The notes below the pieces were generated by a model. It did no database searches, had not been told where the DNA came from, and saw nothing but the letters and a program-made list of their open reading frames with translations. DNA of 64,000 nucleotides, from positions 5,600,001 to 5,664,000 of the forward strand of contig NZ_JAGJBY010000001.1 in the NCBI RefSeq assembly GCF_020010905.1, given 5' to 3'. The first letter of the stretch is position 1; each line of letters opens with the position of its first letter. Shown one piece after another: positions 1 through 7,941 of this stretch. The DNA is from Streptomyces acidiscabies. Lineage in GTDB: Bacteria; Actinomycetota; Actinomycetes; Streptomycetales; Streptomycetaceae. A program made the translations under genes and the position numbers.

Positions 1-1
1 C

Positions 2-1063
2 CTCAACGCTGACGGCACCATCGCCGAACTCGGCGCGGGGGCACAGTTCCGGGCCGCCGGGGTCCTCGCGAAGCAGCACCGCCTGCGGCGCCTGTCGGAA
101 CACCTGCACGCCAAGGCCGGCCACTACCAGCGGCTGACCGGCGGTGAGGAGCGGCATCCGCTGGCCTCCCGCCACCGGGTTCTGGCCGACGAGATCCGGT
201 ATGTGTCCGCACGCCGGTCGAACCTCAACGAGGCTCTGGCGTGGTCGGCGGCCCGCTGGACGGTGGATCAGGCGGTCGCCGCCGGGGCGAGTGTCATCTA
301 CGTGGAGGATCTGCGGTCGATGGAGGCCCGGGGTATGGGCCGCACCATGAACGCCCGTCTCTCCCAGCAGGTACGCGGCCGGATCGTGGACCGTATGCGG
401 CATGTTGCCGTCGAGGCGGGGATCGCGGTCGTCACCGTCCCCGCCCGCGACACCTCCCGACTGTGCCCACGCTGCCTGACCCCGCTGCGCCACCGCAAAG
501 CCCCCGACAAGCCCACCACCCCCGGATGGAAATGGGCCCTGTGCCCCGACCGCGCCGGCTGCGGCTGGCAGGGCGACCGCGACCACGGAGCCTGGCGGCG
601 CATCGCCGCACGCGGCCTCACCCACCAGACCAGAACCGTGGCGGACCGCACCAGCGGTGCCCTGGCCATCCGGTCAGTGGTCGACAGCCTCGAAACCCTG
701 GCCGTGGTCACACCGGCCACACCCGCAACCAGCCGGTGGGACCGGTCGAAGACCGGACCCACCCGGCACCAGACAACACGCCCCGCGCCCAGGCGACGCG
801 GGGCACCCTCCCCCACCGCACCCCCGGGTCCGGCGGGCAAGCGTCCGGAGGGACACGCACCAACGGACCGGACCCGGCTGCCCCGCGCAGCCCACCGGCA
901 CCAGGACGTGACGACGATCAGCACACCCACCACCGGCCGTCACCGGCCACGCGGAGCAGCACTGGGCGCGGGCTTCCACCTCCACGCCCACGCATCTCCA
1001 CCACGATGGGAAACGATCCAACCGATCCCGCACCTCACGGATCACACACGATCGCCAAGCTGA
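2..1063 (+). CDS. TnpB-like RuvC/zinc-ribbon protein (5' end outside window)
   Basis: The frame is open from the first base, so the N-terminus lies upstream of the window. The visible 353 residues look like the C-terminal two thirds of an IS200/IS605 TnpB (RNA-guided nuclease family). A RuvC strand with the VEDLRSME motif supplies the catalytic Glu. A zinc ribbon follows (CPRC, then CPDRAGC) and then the DRDHGAWRR helix that carries the last RuvC Asp. The final ~145 residues after the RuvC end are Pro/Arg/Thr-rich and look like read-through rather than a domain. No TnpA partner is seen. TnpB family is likely; whether it is active, and whether it belongs to a mobile element, cannot be judged from this part. 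Confidence 0.75.
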   Translation, partial: LNADGTIAELGAGAQFRAAGVLAKQHRLRRLSEHLHAKAGHYQRLTGGEERHPLASRHRVLADEIRYVSARRSNLNEALAWSAARWTVDQAVAAGASVIYVEDLRSMEARGMGRTMNARLSQQVRGRIVDRMRHVAVEAGIAVVTVPARDTSRLCPRCLTPLRHRKAPDKPTTPGWKWALCPDRAGCGWQGDRDHGAWRRIAARGLTHQTRTVADRTSGALAIRSVVDSLETLAVVTPATPATSRWDRSKTGPTRHQTTRPAPRRRGAPSPTAPPGPAGKRPEGHAPTDRTRLPRAAHRHQDVTTISTPTTGRHRPRGAALGAGFHLHAHASPPRWETIQPIPHLTDHTRSPS

Positions 1064-1289
1064 CCAGAGACGCTTTCTCATGCAGTCGTCCTCTTCTGCG
1101 GGTGAGTGCTGAATCTGGCACAGGCTGCTCGACGTTCGTGTCGGCAACTCGGCTGCTGTGTCGTGCCGTTGGCGTCGGCGGGCGCATGACGTAGTGGCGG
1201 AACGGCGTGTCGGGGAACCGATTGCGAGGTGAGCGTTGACAACGTCGAGCCCTCCGGCGTCCCGTCTGCCCCAGTGGTGCTCGACGCCT
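1064..1289. other. no supported gene
   Basis: No reading frame here resembles a protein on either strand. The stretch separates the TnpB end from the truncated GH3 start and may contain one of the break points that destroyed that gene. Confidence 0.5.
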
Positions 1290-1395
1290 CGCCGAGCGTG
1301 AGCCGACCGAGCAGATCGTCGATGCGCTTGCCCATCGGCGGTGCAGCGTCGCGGAACGGATGCCTCCCGGTCGCAGGGAGGCCCGGAAAAACCAT
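1290..1395 (-). pseudogene. N-terminal stub of a GH3 glycosidase
   Basis: Starting at an ATG at 1395, the minus strand encodes about 35 residues containing PFRDAAPPMGKRIDDLLGRL and then TLGEA. This matches the usual opening of GH3 beta-glucosidases and beta-xylosidases (PYRD..LP...RV.DLL.RMTL.EK). After that the frame loses all resemblance to GH3, so only the first few percent of the gene remains. It lies directly downstream of the left LacI-type operator, which fits a sugar-controlled glycosidase gene that was deleted. GH3 assignment rests on one short motif. Confidence 0.55.
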
Positions 1396-1420
1396 TCTGA
1401 CTCTGAGCAGGCTGGTGCGG

Positions 1421-1442
1421 AGCGTTGAAGCGCTTCGACGCT
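1421..1442. promoter_or_regulatory. LacI-type operator, left copy
   Basis: A 22-bp palindrome with one mismatch between its arms, centred on GAAGCGCTTC. This even-spaced dyad with a central CG is the usual operator form of LacI/GalR repressors. It lies just upstream of the GH3 stub on the minus strand; the region to its right, up to 1545, contains unusually AT-rich DNA expected of a divergent promoter. Confidence 0.65.
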
Positions 1443-1545
1443 GTCACCGCATCTATCGGGTTGTCAATTGCTGGAATGCAAGAAAATTTCTTCTTGTGGA
1501 CCCCCTTGTTCCGTTCGAAATGTGCCGTTAGCGTTCGCGGCCGGT

Positions 1546-1555
1546 GAAGCGCTTC
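1546..1555. promoter_or_regulatory. LacI-type operator, right copy
   Basis: The same perfect 10-bp core GAAGCGCTTC as in the left copy, followed again by GA. It sits 29 bp upstream of the ATG of the truncated Tat-leader gene. Two copies of one operator flanking an AT-rich spacer describe a divergent promoter controlled by a single LacI-family repressor. Confidence 0.6.
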
Positions 1556-1583
1556 GACACCCGGTTCGGGGAGGACTGCCGCC

Positions 1584-1620
1584 ATGAGAAACGAGTGGAA
1601 CCGCAGACGCTTCGTCGGCA
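1584..1620 (+). pseudogene. orphan twin-arginine signal start
   Basis: A good ribosome site (GGGGAGGA, 1568-1575) precedes an ATG that opens with MRNEWNRRRFVGR. NRRRFVG fits the start of a twin-arginine export signal. After about 13 codons the hydrophobic stretch is missing and the sequence changes character, with coding-like content on the opposite strand. This appears to be the start of an exported sugar-acting protein cut off by a rearrangement near 1620. Confidence 0.45.
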
Positions 1621-1913
1621 GGCCCGGTCCCCTCGCAGTGGAAGCACTGGCCGGCCGCGGGTGTGCTGCGGGCGCCGAGGGTGCCGATGGAGTCCCGCAG
1701 GAACTGGGAGAGGCCTGCGATGTGGCCGGTGTGCAGCGGCAGTTCCTGCCGCTTGCCGACCATGACCTTCAGCACGATGTCGGGCAGGAGCGCGAGTTGG
1801 GCACCGAGCCGGACCGAAGGCTCAGGTGGGCGACCTGGTCGGGGTCCGTAGTGATCACCAAGCCCGCATCCGCACCGCCACCTGCCCCTCACGCCAAAGA
1901 GCCGGACAGCCAC
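1621..1913 (-). other. coding-like remnant, family not recognised
   Basis: On the minus strand a stretch reads as an ordinary protein segment: LALLPDIVLKVMVGKRQ, then LPLHTGHIAGLSQFLRDSIG. It has no proper start, and its flanks are low-complexity. It is probably an internal piece of a deleted gene. I do not recognise the family. Confidence 0.3.
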
Positions 1914-2008
1914 GGGACTTGAAGCCGCTCGGTTTCAGCCTGCGAACGTTTCTGCCCGCGGATCGTGTGAGAAGTATTGACGTTGATCACCAGGTCTTTA
2001 TCCTCCAA

Positions 2009-2043
2009 TTGCTCGATACTTCGACCCTTGTTCGATATGTCGG
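2009..2043 (+). promoter_or_regulatory. tandem direct repeat upstream of GH62 gene
   Basis: Two 16-bp copies of TTG(C/T)TCGATA(C/T)(T/G)TCG(A/G) start at 2009 and 2028, a period of 19 bp. They lie 86-121 bp before the GH62 start in a region richer in A and T than its surroundings, where a promoter would be expected. A regulator binding as a tandem dimer, or one protomer pair on each repeat, is the simple reading. Confidence 0.45.
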
Positions 2044-2129
2044 ACGCATGGGGTCCCCGCCACACCGGCGTCCGGACAGCCTCTGACGGGGAAGACCGGA
2101 GCCGCTTGCTCAAGGATGACGAGGTCCTT

Positions 2130-3551
2130 ATGTCCAGACGTAGCTTCAGCCCCAGACACCCGTCGGCGGTGTTCGCCGCCGTGGTCGCGGCCCTGGCCGC
2201 GTTCACGGCGCTGCTCGTCGCCGGCCCGGCTCAGGCGGCCACCACCAGCGACGTGCGCGGTGTCGACTCCGGCCGCTGTCTCGATGTGTCGGGCTTCAGC
2301 CAGACCGACGGCGCGAACGTGCAGATCTGGGACTGCCACGGCGGAGTCAACCAGCAGTGGACGTTGACGGACAGCAGCCAGCTGACCGTGTACGGCAACA
2401 AGTGCCTGGACGCCCGGGACGGCGGCACCACGGCCGGGACCCCGGTGCAGATCTGGACGTGTACCGGCACGGAGAACCAGCAGTGGCGGGTGAACCCCGA
2501 CGGCACGATCATCGGTGTACGGTCCGGCCTGTGCCTGGAAGCCTCGGGCTGGGGCAAGACCAACGGCACGGAGGCGCGGCTCTGGTCGTGCCAGGGCGGC
2601 GCCAACCAGAAATGGACCGGCCTGGCCGGGGCGAGCAACGCGTGTGCTCTTCCGTCGGCCTACCGGTGGACCTCGTCGGCTCCGCTGGCGCAACCGGCGA
2701 ACGGACAGCTTGCGCTGAAGGACTTCGCCACCGTGAAGTACAACGGCAAGAACCTGGTCTACGCGACCACCTCCGACGGATCGTCGTGGGGCTCGACGGG
2801 GTTCAGTCCCTTCACGAACTGGTCCGACATGGGGGCGGCCACCCAGACCCAGATGACCGACACCGCGGTGGCGCCGGAACTGTTCTACTTCGCGCCCAAG
2901 AACATCTGGGTGATGGTGGACCAGTGGGGTCAGTACCCGTTCTACTACCGCACGTCCAGCGACCCCACCAACCCCAACGGCTGGTCCGCCCGGCAGCCGC
3001 TGTTCACCGGCAGCCTCCCCGCCGCTGACGGCGGTGCCCCGCTCGACCCGACCATGATCGCCGACGACCAGAACATCTACCTGTTCTTCGCCGGCGACAA
3101 CGGCAAGATCTACCGGACGAGCATGCCGATCGGGAACTTCCCCAGCAGCTTCGGCTCCTCGTACACGACGGTCATGAGCGACACATCGAACCTTCTGTTC
3201 GAGGCGCCGGAGGTCTACAAGATCCAGGGCCAGAACCAGTACCTCATGATCGTTGAGGCGCAGGGTTCGAACCGCTACTTCCGCTCGTTCACCGCCTCCA
3301 GCCTCAACGGTCCGTGGACCGTCCAGGCCGGCAGCGAGAGCAGCCCCTTCGCGGGCCAGGCCAACAGCGGTTCCACCTGGGCCCAGGGCGTCAGCCACGG
3401 TGACCTGGTCCGTGCCAATCCCGACCAGACCATGACCATCGACCCCTGCAACCTGCAGTTCCTCTACCAGGGCCTCCTCGAAGACATCCCGCCGAACACC
3501 GGCTACCTGAGCCTGCCGTACCGGCCGGGCGTGCTCACCCTTCAGCGCTGA
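2130..3551 (+). CDS. secreted GH62 alpha-L-arabinofuranosidase with CBM13
   Basis: Secreted enzyme that removes arabinose side chains from arabinoxylan. The 473-residue protein has a signal peptide ending AQA (about residue 36). A ricin-type CBM13 follows (to about 165) with three Q-x-W repeats: QQWTL, QQWRV and QKWTG. The rest is a five-bladed GH62 domain with family landmarks LKDFATVKY, LDPTMI, FEAPEVY and a C-terminal TIDPCNLQFLYQG. The start was chosen at the ATG preceded by AAGGATGACGAGG and followed by an Arg-rich signal n-region; upstream in-frame codons lie in the regulatory repeats. Length is normal for a CBM13-GH62 protein. A terminator hairpin follows about 100 bp downstream. The neighbouring anchored glycosidase suggests joint work on hemicellulose. 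Confidence 0.93.
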   Translation: MSRRSFSPRHPSAVFAAVVAALAAFTALLVAGPAQAATTSDVRGVDSGRCLDVSGFSQTDGANVQIWDCHGGVNQQWTLTDSSQLTVYGNKCLDARDGGTTAGTPVQIWTCTGTENQQWRVNPDGTIIGVRSGLCLEASGWGKTNGTEARLWSCQGGANQKWTGLAGASNACALPSAYRWTSSAPLAQPANGQLALKDFATVKYNGKNLVYATTSDGSSWGSTGFSPFTNWSDMGAATQTQMTDTAVAPELFYFAPKNIWVMVDQWGQYPFYYRTSSDPTNPNGWSARQPLFTGSLPAADGGAPLDPTMIADDQNIYLFFAGDNGKIYRTSMPIGNFPSSFGSSYTTVMSDTSNLLFEAPEVYKIQGQNQYLMIVEAQGSNRYFRSFTASSLNGPWTVQAGSESSPFAGQANSGSTWAQGVSHGDLVRANPDQTMTIDPCNLQFLYQGLLEDIPPNTGYLSLPYRPGVLTLQR

Positions 3552-3655
3552 CCCGCCTGATCCACGGTGATCACGACGGAGTGCGGTCCGCCGACGCGTG
3601 GACGAACTGTCCACGGCGTGGGCAACTCCACCCGCTGACCGATACTCACCGCCTT

Positions 3656-3690
3656 GAGGAACCCCAGCCGCGCGTCGGCTGGGGTTCCTC
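3656..3690 (+). terminator. strong hairpin after GH62
   Basis: A perfect 15-bp inverted repeat with a 5-base loop (CGCGT), 105 bp after the GH62 stop. There is no T-run, as is common in streptomycetes. It would serve either strand. Confidence 0.7.
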
Positions 3691-3743
3691 CCTGCCAGGA
3701 CGGTGTCGACATCCTGCTCAGCCTCCAGGAGGCACCGGCCACG

Positions 3744-3792
3744 GACGGCTCAGCCCCCTGCTTCCCGAGTGAGGCAGGGGACCGAGCCGTCT
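3744..3792. terminator. long two-part hairpin
   Basis: Outer arms GACGGCTC/GAGCCGTC and inner arms CCCCTGC/GCAGGGG form an interrupted stem around a ~12-base loop. It sits just past the stop codon of the minus-strand gene remnant at 3799, the expected place for that gene's terminator. Confidence 0.6.
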
Positions 3793-3798
3793 CCGCAG

Positions 3799-3956
3799 TC
3801 AGGCGAGGAGCAGAAACTGTTCGCTCTGGACGACCTGGTTGTAGTTCATCGCGAAGTCCTCGCGCGGCAGTTCCCCGGCGGCCCGGAACGCGGTCCACGG
3901 GTCGGGACCGGTGCCGAGGCAGGTCCAGCCACCCGTGGCGTGCGCGCCGGGCCGTC
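3799..3956 (-). pseudogene. C-terminal remnant of an unidentified gene
   Basis: An open minus-strand frame of about 52 codons ends at a TGA (3799-3801). It contains GGWTCLGTGPDPWTAFRAAG and then NYNQVVQSEQFLLLA, with protein-like composition and the normal codon bias of this genome. There is no start, and a stop lies immediately upstream, so this is the tail of a lost gene that kept its terminator. The family is not recognised; the position between two arabinan/xylan-type enzymes suggests another secreted polysaccharide enzyme. Confidence 0.45.
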
Positions 3957-3972
3957 AGTCACTCACGCGCTC

Positions 3973-5760
3973 TCACTTCCCGTGCGAAGCCCTGCGGCGA
4001 CGTCCGCGAAGCACCAGCATGCCGCCGACAGCGATGACCAGCAGGCCACCGAAGGCGCTGTACGTGACAGCGCTGCTCGCCCCGGTGGAAGCCAGGGGGC
4101 CGGACGCGCCGTCAGGGGTCGGCTGGCTGACGGGTGTGCCGACCTTCGCCTCCGCCTGTGCACGGGTGCCGGTCGTGCCGAGGCCGGAGACCACCGCCGT
4201 GGGCGCGGTCGGCGTGGGAGCGGGCGACGGCTTGTCAGCGGCGGTTCCCGACGCGGGCTTCAGCTGAAGAGTCGTGATCGAGTACGGCGGCAGCGTCTGT
4301 GCGACCGCTGTGCCCCGCTTCGCCGTCGTCAGGGCGGTGTCTCCCTTGCCGTACGAAACGGTCGTGACCGCCCCTGCGGCCGGGGTGAATCCGGCGTACG
4401 AGAGCGATACCTGCGCCGCGTTCTCAGGGCTCTTGTTGGTCAGCATGACGTTCAGACCGCCGTTGCCGCTGCGCACCGCGTGCACAGTGACCGACGAGTT
4501 GCGCGAGGACGACTTGACGATGGTGTCGCCCGGCTTCGCCAGTGCGGTCAGCGAGCGGATGCCCCAGTAGGTGGGGAAGGTGGTGTCGCGCGGCGGTTGG
4601 CACTTCCCCCCGGCGCAGGTTCCGGCGGAGAGAATGCCCCCGTCCTGGTAGTCGGTCTGGCCGTGGACGGTGGTGGGTACTTGGTCCGTGCCGTTGTGCA
4701 GGTTCCACCAGTCCACGTGGGTGGCGCCCTGCTCGAACCAGGTCATGTAGGTGTCCGGCGCGAACAGGGCCGCGGCCTGGCTGGTCAGGGCGGGCGAGCC
4801 GACGGCGTCGGTCTCGGTGACCGCGATCTCCACCGAAGCGGCGCGCGAGCCCGTGTACTTGGCGATCAGTGAACGCAGCTCGGCCGTGGTACCGGCGATC
4901 TTGGAGGGGGTGTTCAGCAGGTCGGCCGTGGTTTTGCCGCCCGGATACCAGTGGACGATGACGAAGTCGATCGAGCTTCCCGCGATGGAGAGCACCGTGT
5001 TGTTCCAGTCGGCGCTGTCACCGGGAGCCTTCTCCTTGTCCGGCCAGCCGCCGGGGGTGGTGAGCACCGCTCCGATCTTCACCGTCGGGTCCACGGCCTT
5101 CATCGCCTTCGAGTAGGCGACCAGGTTCTTCCCGTACTCCCTCGGGCTTTTGTCAGCGTGATCGTCACGCTCCCAGCCCTTGCCGTCGCCGTAGTGCCCG
5201 TTGCCGTAGACCTCGTTGCCGATCTCCCAGTACTTGACGCCGTAACCCTTGTCGACGTTGGAGTACTTGACCCAGTCGGCGGCCTCCTGGACGGTGCCGG
5301 AACCGTAGTTCGCGGTCAGGATCGGCTGGGCGCCGACCTTCTTCGCGATGTCCATGAAGCGGTCGAAGTTGGTGTTGGAGGGGATCCAGCCCTTGCCGTC
5401 GCCGGATGTGTGGGTCTTCCAGTGGTATTCGTCCGCGCCGGAACCGCCGGGATAGCGCAGCTGCCGAACTCCTGCGGCCTTCATCAGCGAGGTCACATTG
5501 GCGTCCCCCATGTGCTCGTCACCGAAGCCCAGATTGAGGCCGGCACCACTGCTGGGCACCGTGCCCAGGGAGGTACCGGCGTTCACCTTGATGCCGACGG
5601 TCGTTGCGGCGCCGGCGCTGGGCGCCAGGGCACCGACACCGGCCGAGGCCGCGAGCACCGTCACCGTCCCCACGGCAAGATGCCGGAGCATCCGGCTACG
5701 ACGGGGCGTGCGCTCCCGAGGCATCGGCTGCTCGGCGGATTTCGGGTCGTCTGGTGACAC
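3973..5760 (-). CDS. cell-wall-anchored clan GH-A glycosidase (arabinofuranosidase-like)
   Basis: Retaining (beta/alpha)8 glycosidase fixed to the cell surface, 595 residues. An export signal (hydrophobic core, cleavage after PSAGA) is followed by a barrel with the acid/base motif KYWEIGNEVYG, where NE holds the catalytic Glu, and a later VTETDAVG whose Glu is the likely nucleophile, then a beta-sandwich domain. The C-terminus has a Pro/Thr-rich spacer, LASTG, a membrane segment and RGRRRR: the LAxTG sorting signal of class E sortases. The pattern is nearest GH51/GH39; the exact family is not certain. A GTG at 5760 was chosen because GGAG lies 6-7 bases before it; an ATG at 5724 is the alternative. 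It probably hydrolyses hemicellulose at the wall while GH62 acts in the medium. Confidence 0.85.
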   Translation of the reverse strand: MSPDDPKSAEQPMPRERTPRRSRMLRHLAVGTVTVLAASAGVGALAPSAGAATTVGIKVNAGTSLGTVPSSGAGLNLGFGDEHMGDANVTSLMKAAGVRQLRYPGGSGADEYHWKTHTSGDGKGWIPSNTNFDRFMDIAKKVGAQPILTANYGSGTVQEAADWVKYSNVDKGYGVKYWEIGNEVYGNGHYGDGKGWERDDHADKSPREYGKNLVAYSKAMKAVDPTVKIGAVLTTPGGWPDKEKAPGDSADWNNTVLSIAGSSIDFVIVHWYPGGKTTADLLNTPSKIAGTTAELRSLIAKYTGSRAASVEIAVTETDAVGSPALTSQAAALFAPDTYMTWFEQGATHVDWWNLHNGTDQVPTTVHGQTDYQDGGILSAGTCAGGKCQPPRDTTFPTYWGIRSLTALAKPGDTIVKSSSRNSSVTVHAVRSGNGGLNVMLTNKSPENAAQVSLSYAGFTPAAGAVTTVSYGKGDTALTTAKRGTAVAQTLPPYSITTLQLKPASGTAADKPSPAPTPTAPTAVVSGLGTTGTRAQAEAKVGTPVSQPTPDGASGPLASTGASSAVTYSAFGGLLVIAVGGMLVLRGRRRRASHGK

Positions 5761-6251
5761 GTGGTGCTCCGATCGGGTGTTCACATAGAAGGCGTAGAGC
5801 CGCTGACCACGGCTCGCCCTCGTCGGTACACCCCCAAGTGGCCGCTCAGAGCGGAAAGGTTGCCGTCTCAATCGTTTTTTCGCCGAGACGCGGTCGCACG
5901 TCTCACCGGACCCCGTGACCCGATGCCCCGCCCGGGCTCCCTTTTCACCTCGACGGCGCGAACCACCACATGCTTCCGGCCGCAGCACACCACCCCGCGG
6001 CTGCCGAGCGGCTGAAGCCGCACAGGAAGCACAGGAAAAGACAGACGGCGGCCACCGTGACGGGCGGCAGCGCAGCCCAGGCCGCACCTGCCGGCCGGAG
6101 CGTGGTGGCCGAAGCACCTGACGACCCGGCCACGCCGCATCACCACGCCCAGGAGAACACCCTTGTCAGGCGGACGTCGAGCCGAGGGCCTGGCGGGTGT
6201 CAGGTGGTTGCGCTCGGCGAGGCCGGGTGCCTTGGTGGGCGAGCCGCCGAT
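5761..6251. other. intergenic region upstream of the anchored glycosidase
   Basis: No gene is supported. The part near 5860-5890 contains a run of T (A on the minus strand) flanked by GTCTC and GAGAC, the only AT-rich island here, and is the likely promoter region of the minus-strand glycosidase. The remainder (5930-6250) shows no coherent frame and ends at the duplicated PucR segment. Confidence 0.45.
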
Positions 6252-6448
6252 CGCGTACTTCGACGCCGGCTGCGTGTCCGCGGAGGCCGCCCGACGCCTG
6301 TCCCTGAGCGTGCGCGCCCTCACCTACCGCCTCGAACGCATCCACCAGCTCACCGGCTCCGACCCGTCCGACCCCACCCACCGCCACACCCTCCAGACCG
6401 CCGGACACACGGCGTCAGGAGCGCGTCAAGGAACGCGTGCGCCGCTGG
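6252..6448 (+). repeat. partial copy of the pucR-like 3' end, with a 50-bp deletion
   Basis: This block matches 38740-38986 at all but about five positions, except that 50 bp are missing. The missing piece is bounded in the full copy by GACCGCC at both ends, and one GACCGCC remains here. Before the deletion it encodes the PucR C-terminal helix-turn-helix (SLSVRALTYRLERIHQLTGS). The deletion removes the end of the domain and the stop codon. No upstream part of the regulator gene is present, so it is a dead fragment. The shared tail includes the CGTCA-N6-CGTCA repeat upstream of the DUF4118 gene. Confidence 0.9.
6413..6428. promoter_or_regulatory. 11-bp-phased direct repeat CGTCA-N6-CGTCA
   Basis: Two CGTCA elements 11 bp apart (TGACG on the other strand), the spacing used by OmpR/PhoB-family response regulators. 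It lies about 110 bp upstream of the DUF4118 gene and is part of the duplicated block. The same arrangement occurs at 7322, 35773 and 38951. Confidence 0.4.
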
Positions 6449-6534
6449 CCGCACGCCCGCAGCGGCGGGATTCTTGCCGTGCCGGCGGTGCTCCGGGAAG
6501 AAGCGCCGCTCCTGCCTTCCGTGAGGTGATGGAA

Positions 6535-7284
6535 ATGCGGATGCCCCCGCGTGACCGAGCCGCCCTGGCGGCAGCCCTGCTCGTCCCGCTCGCCGTCGCC
6601 CTCGGCCTGGTGCCGCTGCGTGACGGCATGACGTCCGCGAACCTGGCGCTGATCCTCGTCGTGACCGTCGTGGCGGTCGCCGCGCTGGGCAACCGCGGTG
6701 CCGGGGCCCTGTCCGCGCTGTCGGCCGCGGCATGGTTCGACTTCTTCCTCACCCGCCCCTACCAGCACTTCACCATCACCGACACCGACGACATCACCAC
6801 CACGGTCCTGCTGCTGGCCGTCGGCGTCGCCGTCTCCCAGCTCGCGGCCCACGCCCGCACCCTCGAACTGGTCACCGTCACCGACGCGGCCCATCTGGCA
6901 CGCATCCACGAGACGGCCGCGCTCGCCCAGGCCGGGGGATCACCGTACGCGGTGGTGGAACAGGTGCGGGAGCACCTCGTCGCCGTCCTCGGTCTGGACG
7001 GCTGCCGCTTCGAGCACGGCACACTGCTGGGCCGCCACCCCCGCCTGGAACAGGACGGTTCGCTGACCGTCGGCCGCACCACGTGGGACCTGGACACCGA
7101 CGGCTGGCCCGCCGAGGAGATCGAACTGCGCACCTCGGCGGGCGGCCGTTACCTGGGCCGCTTCATGCTCACCCCGACACCCGGCACACCCCCGCCCCCG
7201 CTGCGCACCCGCCTGGTCGCCGTCAGCCTGGCCGACCACGCGGGCGCCGCACTGGACACGGCCGGGCCCGTGCTCGACGGCTGA
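6535..7284 (+). CDS. DUF4118 membrane protein (KdpD-like sensor region without kinase)
   Basis: Membrane protein of 249 residues. Four hydrophobic segments in the first ~110 residues form a DUF4118 domain, the membrane-sensor part of KdpD; the stretch TRPYQHFTITDTDDITTTVL is characteristic. The remainder (about 120-249) resembles the GAF-like part that follows in KdpD. No histidine-kinase domain is present, so it is either a standalone sensor or accessory protein or the remainder of a longer gene. Start: ATG at 6535 has GAGG eight bases upstream; ATG at 6529 and 6541 are alternatives. It begins just after the duplicated PucR piece, whose tail contains a possible regulator site. Confidence 0.75.
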   Translation: MRMPPRDRAALAAALLVPLAVALGLVPLRDGMTSANLALILVVTVVAVAALGNRGAGALSALSAAAWFDFFLTRPYQHFTITDTDDITTTVLLLAVGVAVSQLAAHARTLELVTVTDAAHLARIHETAALAQAGGSPYAVVEQVREHLVAVLGLDGCRFEHGTLLGRHPRLEQDGSLTVGRTTWDLDTDGWPAEEIELRTSAGGRYLGRFMLTPTPGTPPPPLRTRLVAVSLADHAGAALDTAGPVLDG

Positions 7285-7321
7285 CCGCCCCACAGAAGTC
7301 CCGGCTTCACCGCGTTTTTCC

Positions 7322-7337
7322 TGACGATGCTTTAACG
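7322..7337 (+). promoter_or_regulatory. TGACG-N6-TAACG direct repeat upstream of terD-like gene
   Basis: Two near-identical pentamers with an 11-bp period in the 126-bp gap between the DUF4118 and TerD genes. Same layout as the repeats at 6413, 35773 and 38951, so a shared OmpR-type regulator is possible. Confidence 0.35.
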
Positions 7338-7410
7338 CGCCTGCGCAGAGCCATACTTCAGGTGCGGGGGAGCGACCCGCGGTGAACAGCGGCGCGAGAG
7401 GCAGCATCAG

Positions 7411-7941
7411 GTGAACAGCGGCACAGGGCTGAAGAAGGTCGAGATACGGCTCAAATGGGACCCCAGTCCCTTCGGTCAGCCTCCGCATCACCTCGACATC
7501 GTCGCCGCGACCTACTGCGCGGACGCGCCGTACGGGAAGCCGGTGTACGTCGTCCACTACGACAGCCGTTCCCCGGACGGCACGATCAACATGAGCCGCC
7601 ACAGCCAGACCGGACAGGGCCTCGGCTACGTCGAGGCGATGACCTTCGAACTCGACCGTCTCGCCCCCTCCTTCGCCCGGGTCGTCGTCGGCGTGGTGGT
7701 CCACCAGACCTCCGGCCCCAAGACCTTCGGGGACGTCTCGAACACTGGAGTGCTGGTCGTCGAGGGCTACACCGAACTGGTGAAGGACGACCTCACACGG
7801 TTCGCCGACTCCAGAGCCGTCACCGTCGCGGAGTGCACCAAAGACGCAACCGGTGTCTGGGAGCTGCACCCCGCGCTCTGCGGCTTCGACACCGACCCGG
7901 AGACGTTCATGGCGCGGATGGGGTCGGACCCGAGGTCCTGA
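7411..7941 (+). CDS. TerD-family stress protein
   Basis: Cytoplasmic protein of 176 residues in the TerD/CABP family linked to tellurite, stress and differentiation phenotypes in actinomycetes. It has the beta-sandwich pattern beginning VEIRLKWDPSPFG, an acidic run YDSRSPDGTINMSRHS where family members often bind calcium, and the late core motif VLVVEGYTELVKDDLTRF. The GTG start has GAGAGG about nine bases upstream; a second GTG 29 bases earlier opens a shorter unrelated frame. No other ter genes are adjacent, so it appears to act alone. Confidence 0.85.
   Translation: MNSGTGLKKVEIRLKWDPSPFGQPPHHLDIVAATYCADAPYGKPVYVVHYDSRSPDGTINMSRHSQTGQGLGYVEAMTFELDRLAPSFARVVVGVVVHQTSGPKTFGDVSNTGVLVVEGYTELVKDDLTRFADSRAVTVAECTKDATGVWELHPALCGFDTDPETFMARMGSDPRS

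Noticed and set aside
1998..3614. Long open frame antisense to the GH62 gene
   Set aside because: Product is Arg/Val/Gly-rich without domains; it mirrors the strong codon bias of the real gene. The same holds for the long antisense frames over most other genes here.
3656..3690. Hairpin as an IS200/IS605 end
   Set aside because: Such elements have subterminal hairpins, but no tnpA or tnpB lies beside it and its place after the GH62 stop fits a terminator.
6535..7284. KdpD sensor kinase
   Set aside because: Only the DUF4118 and GAF-like parts are present; no universal-stress N-terminus, kinase domain or kdp genes follow.
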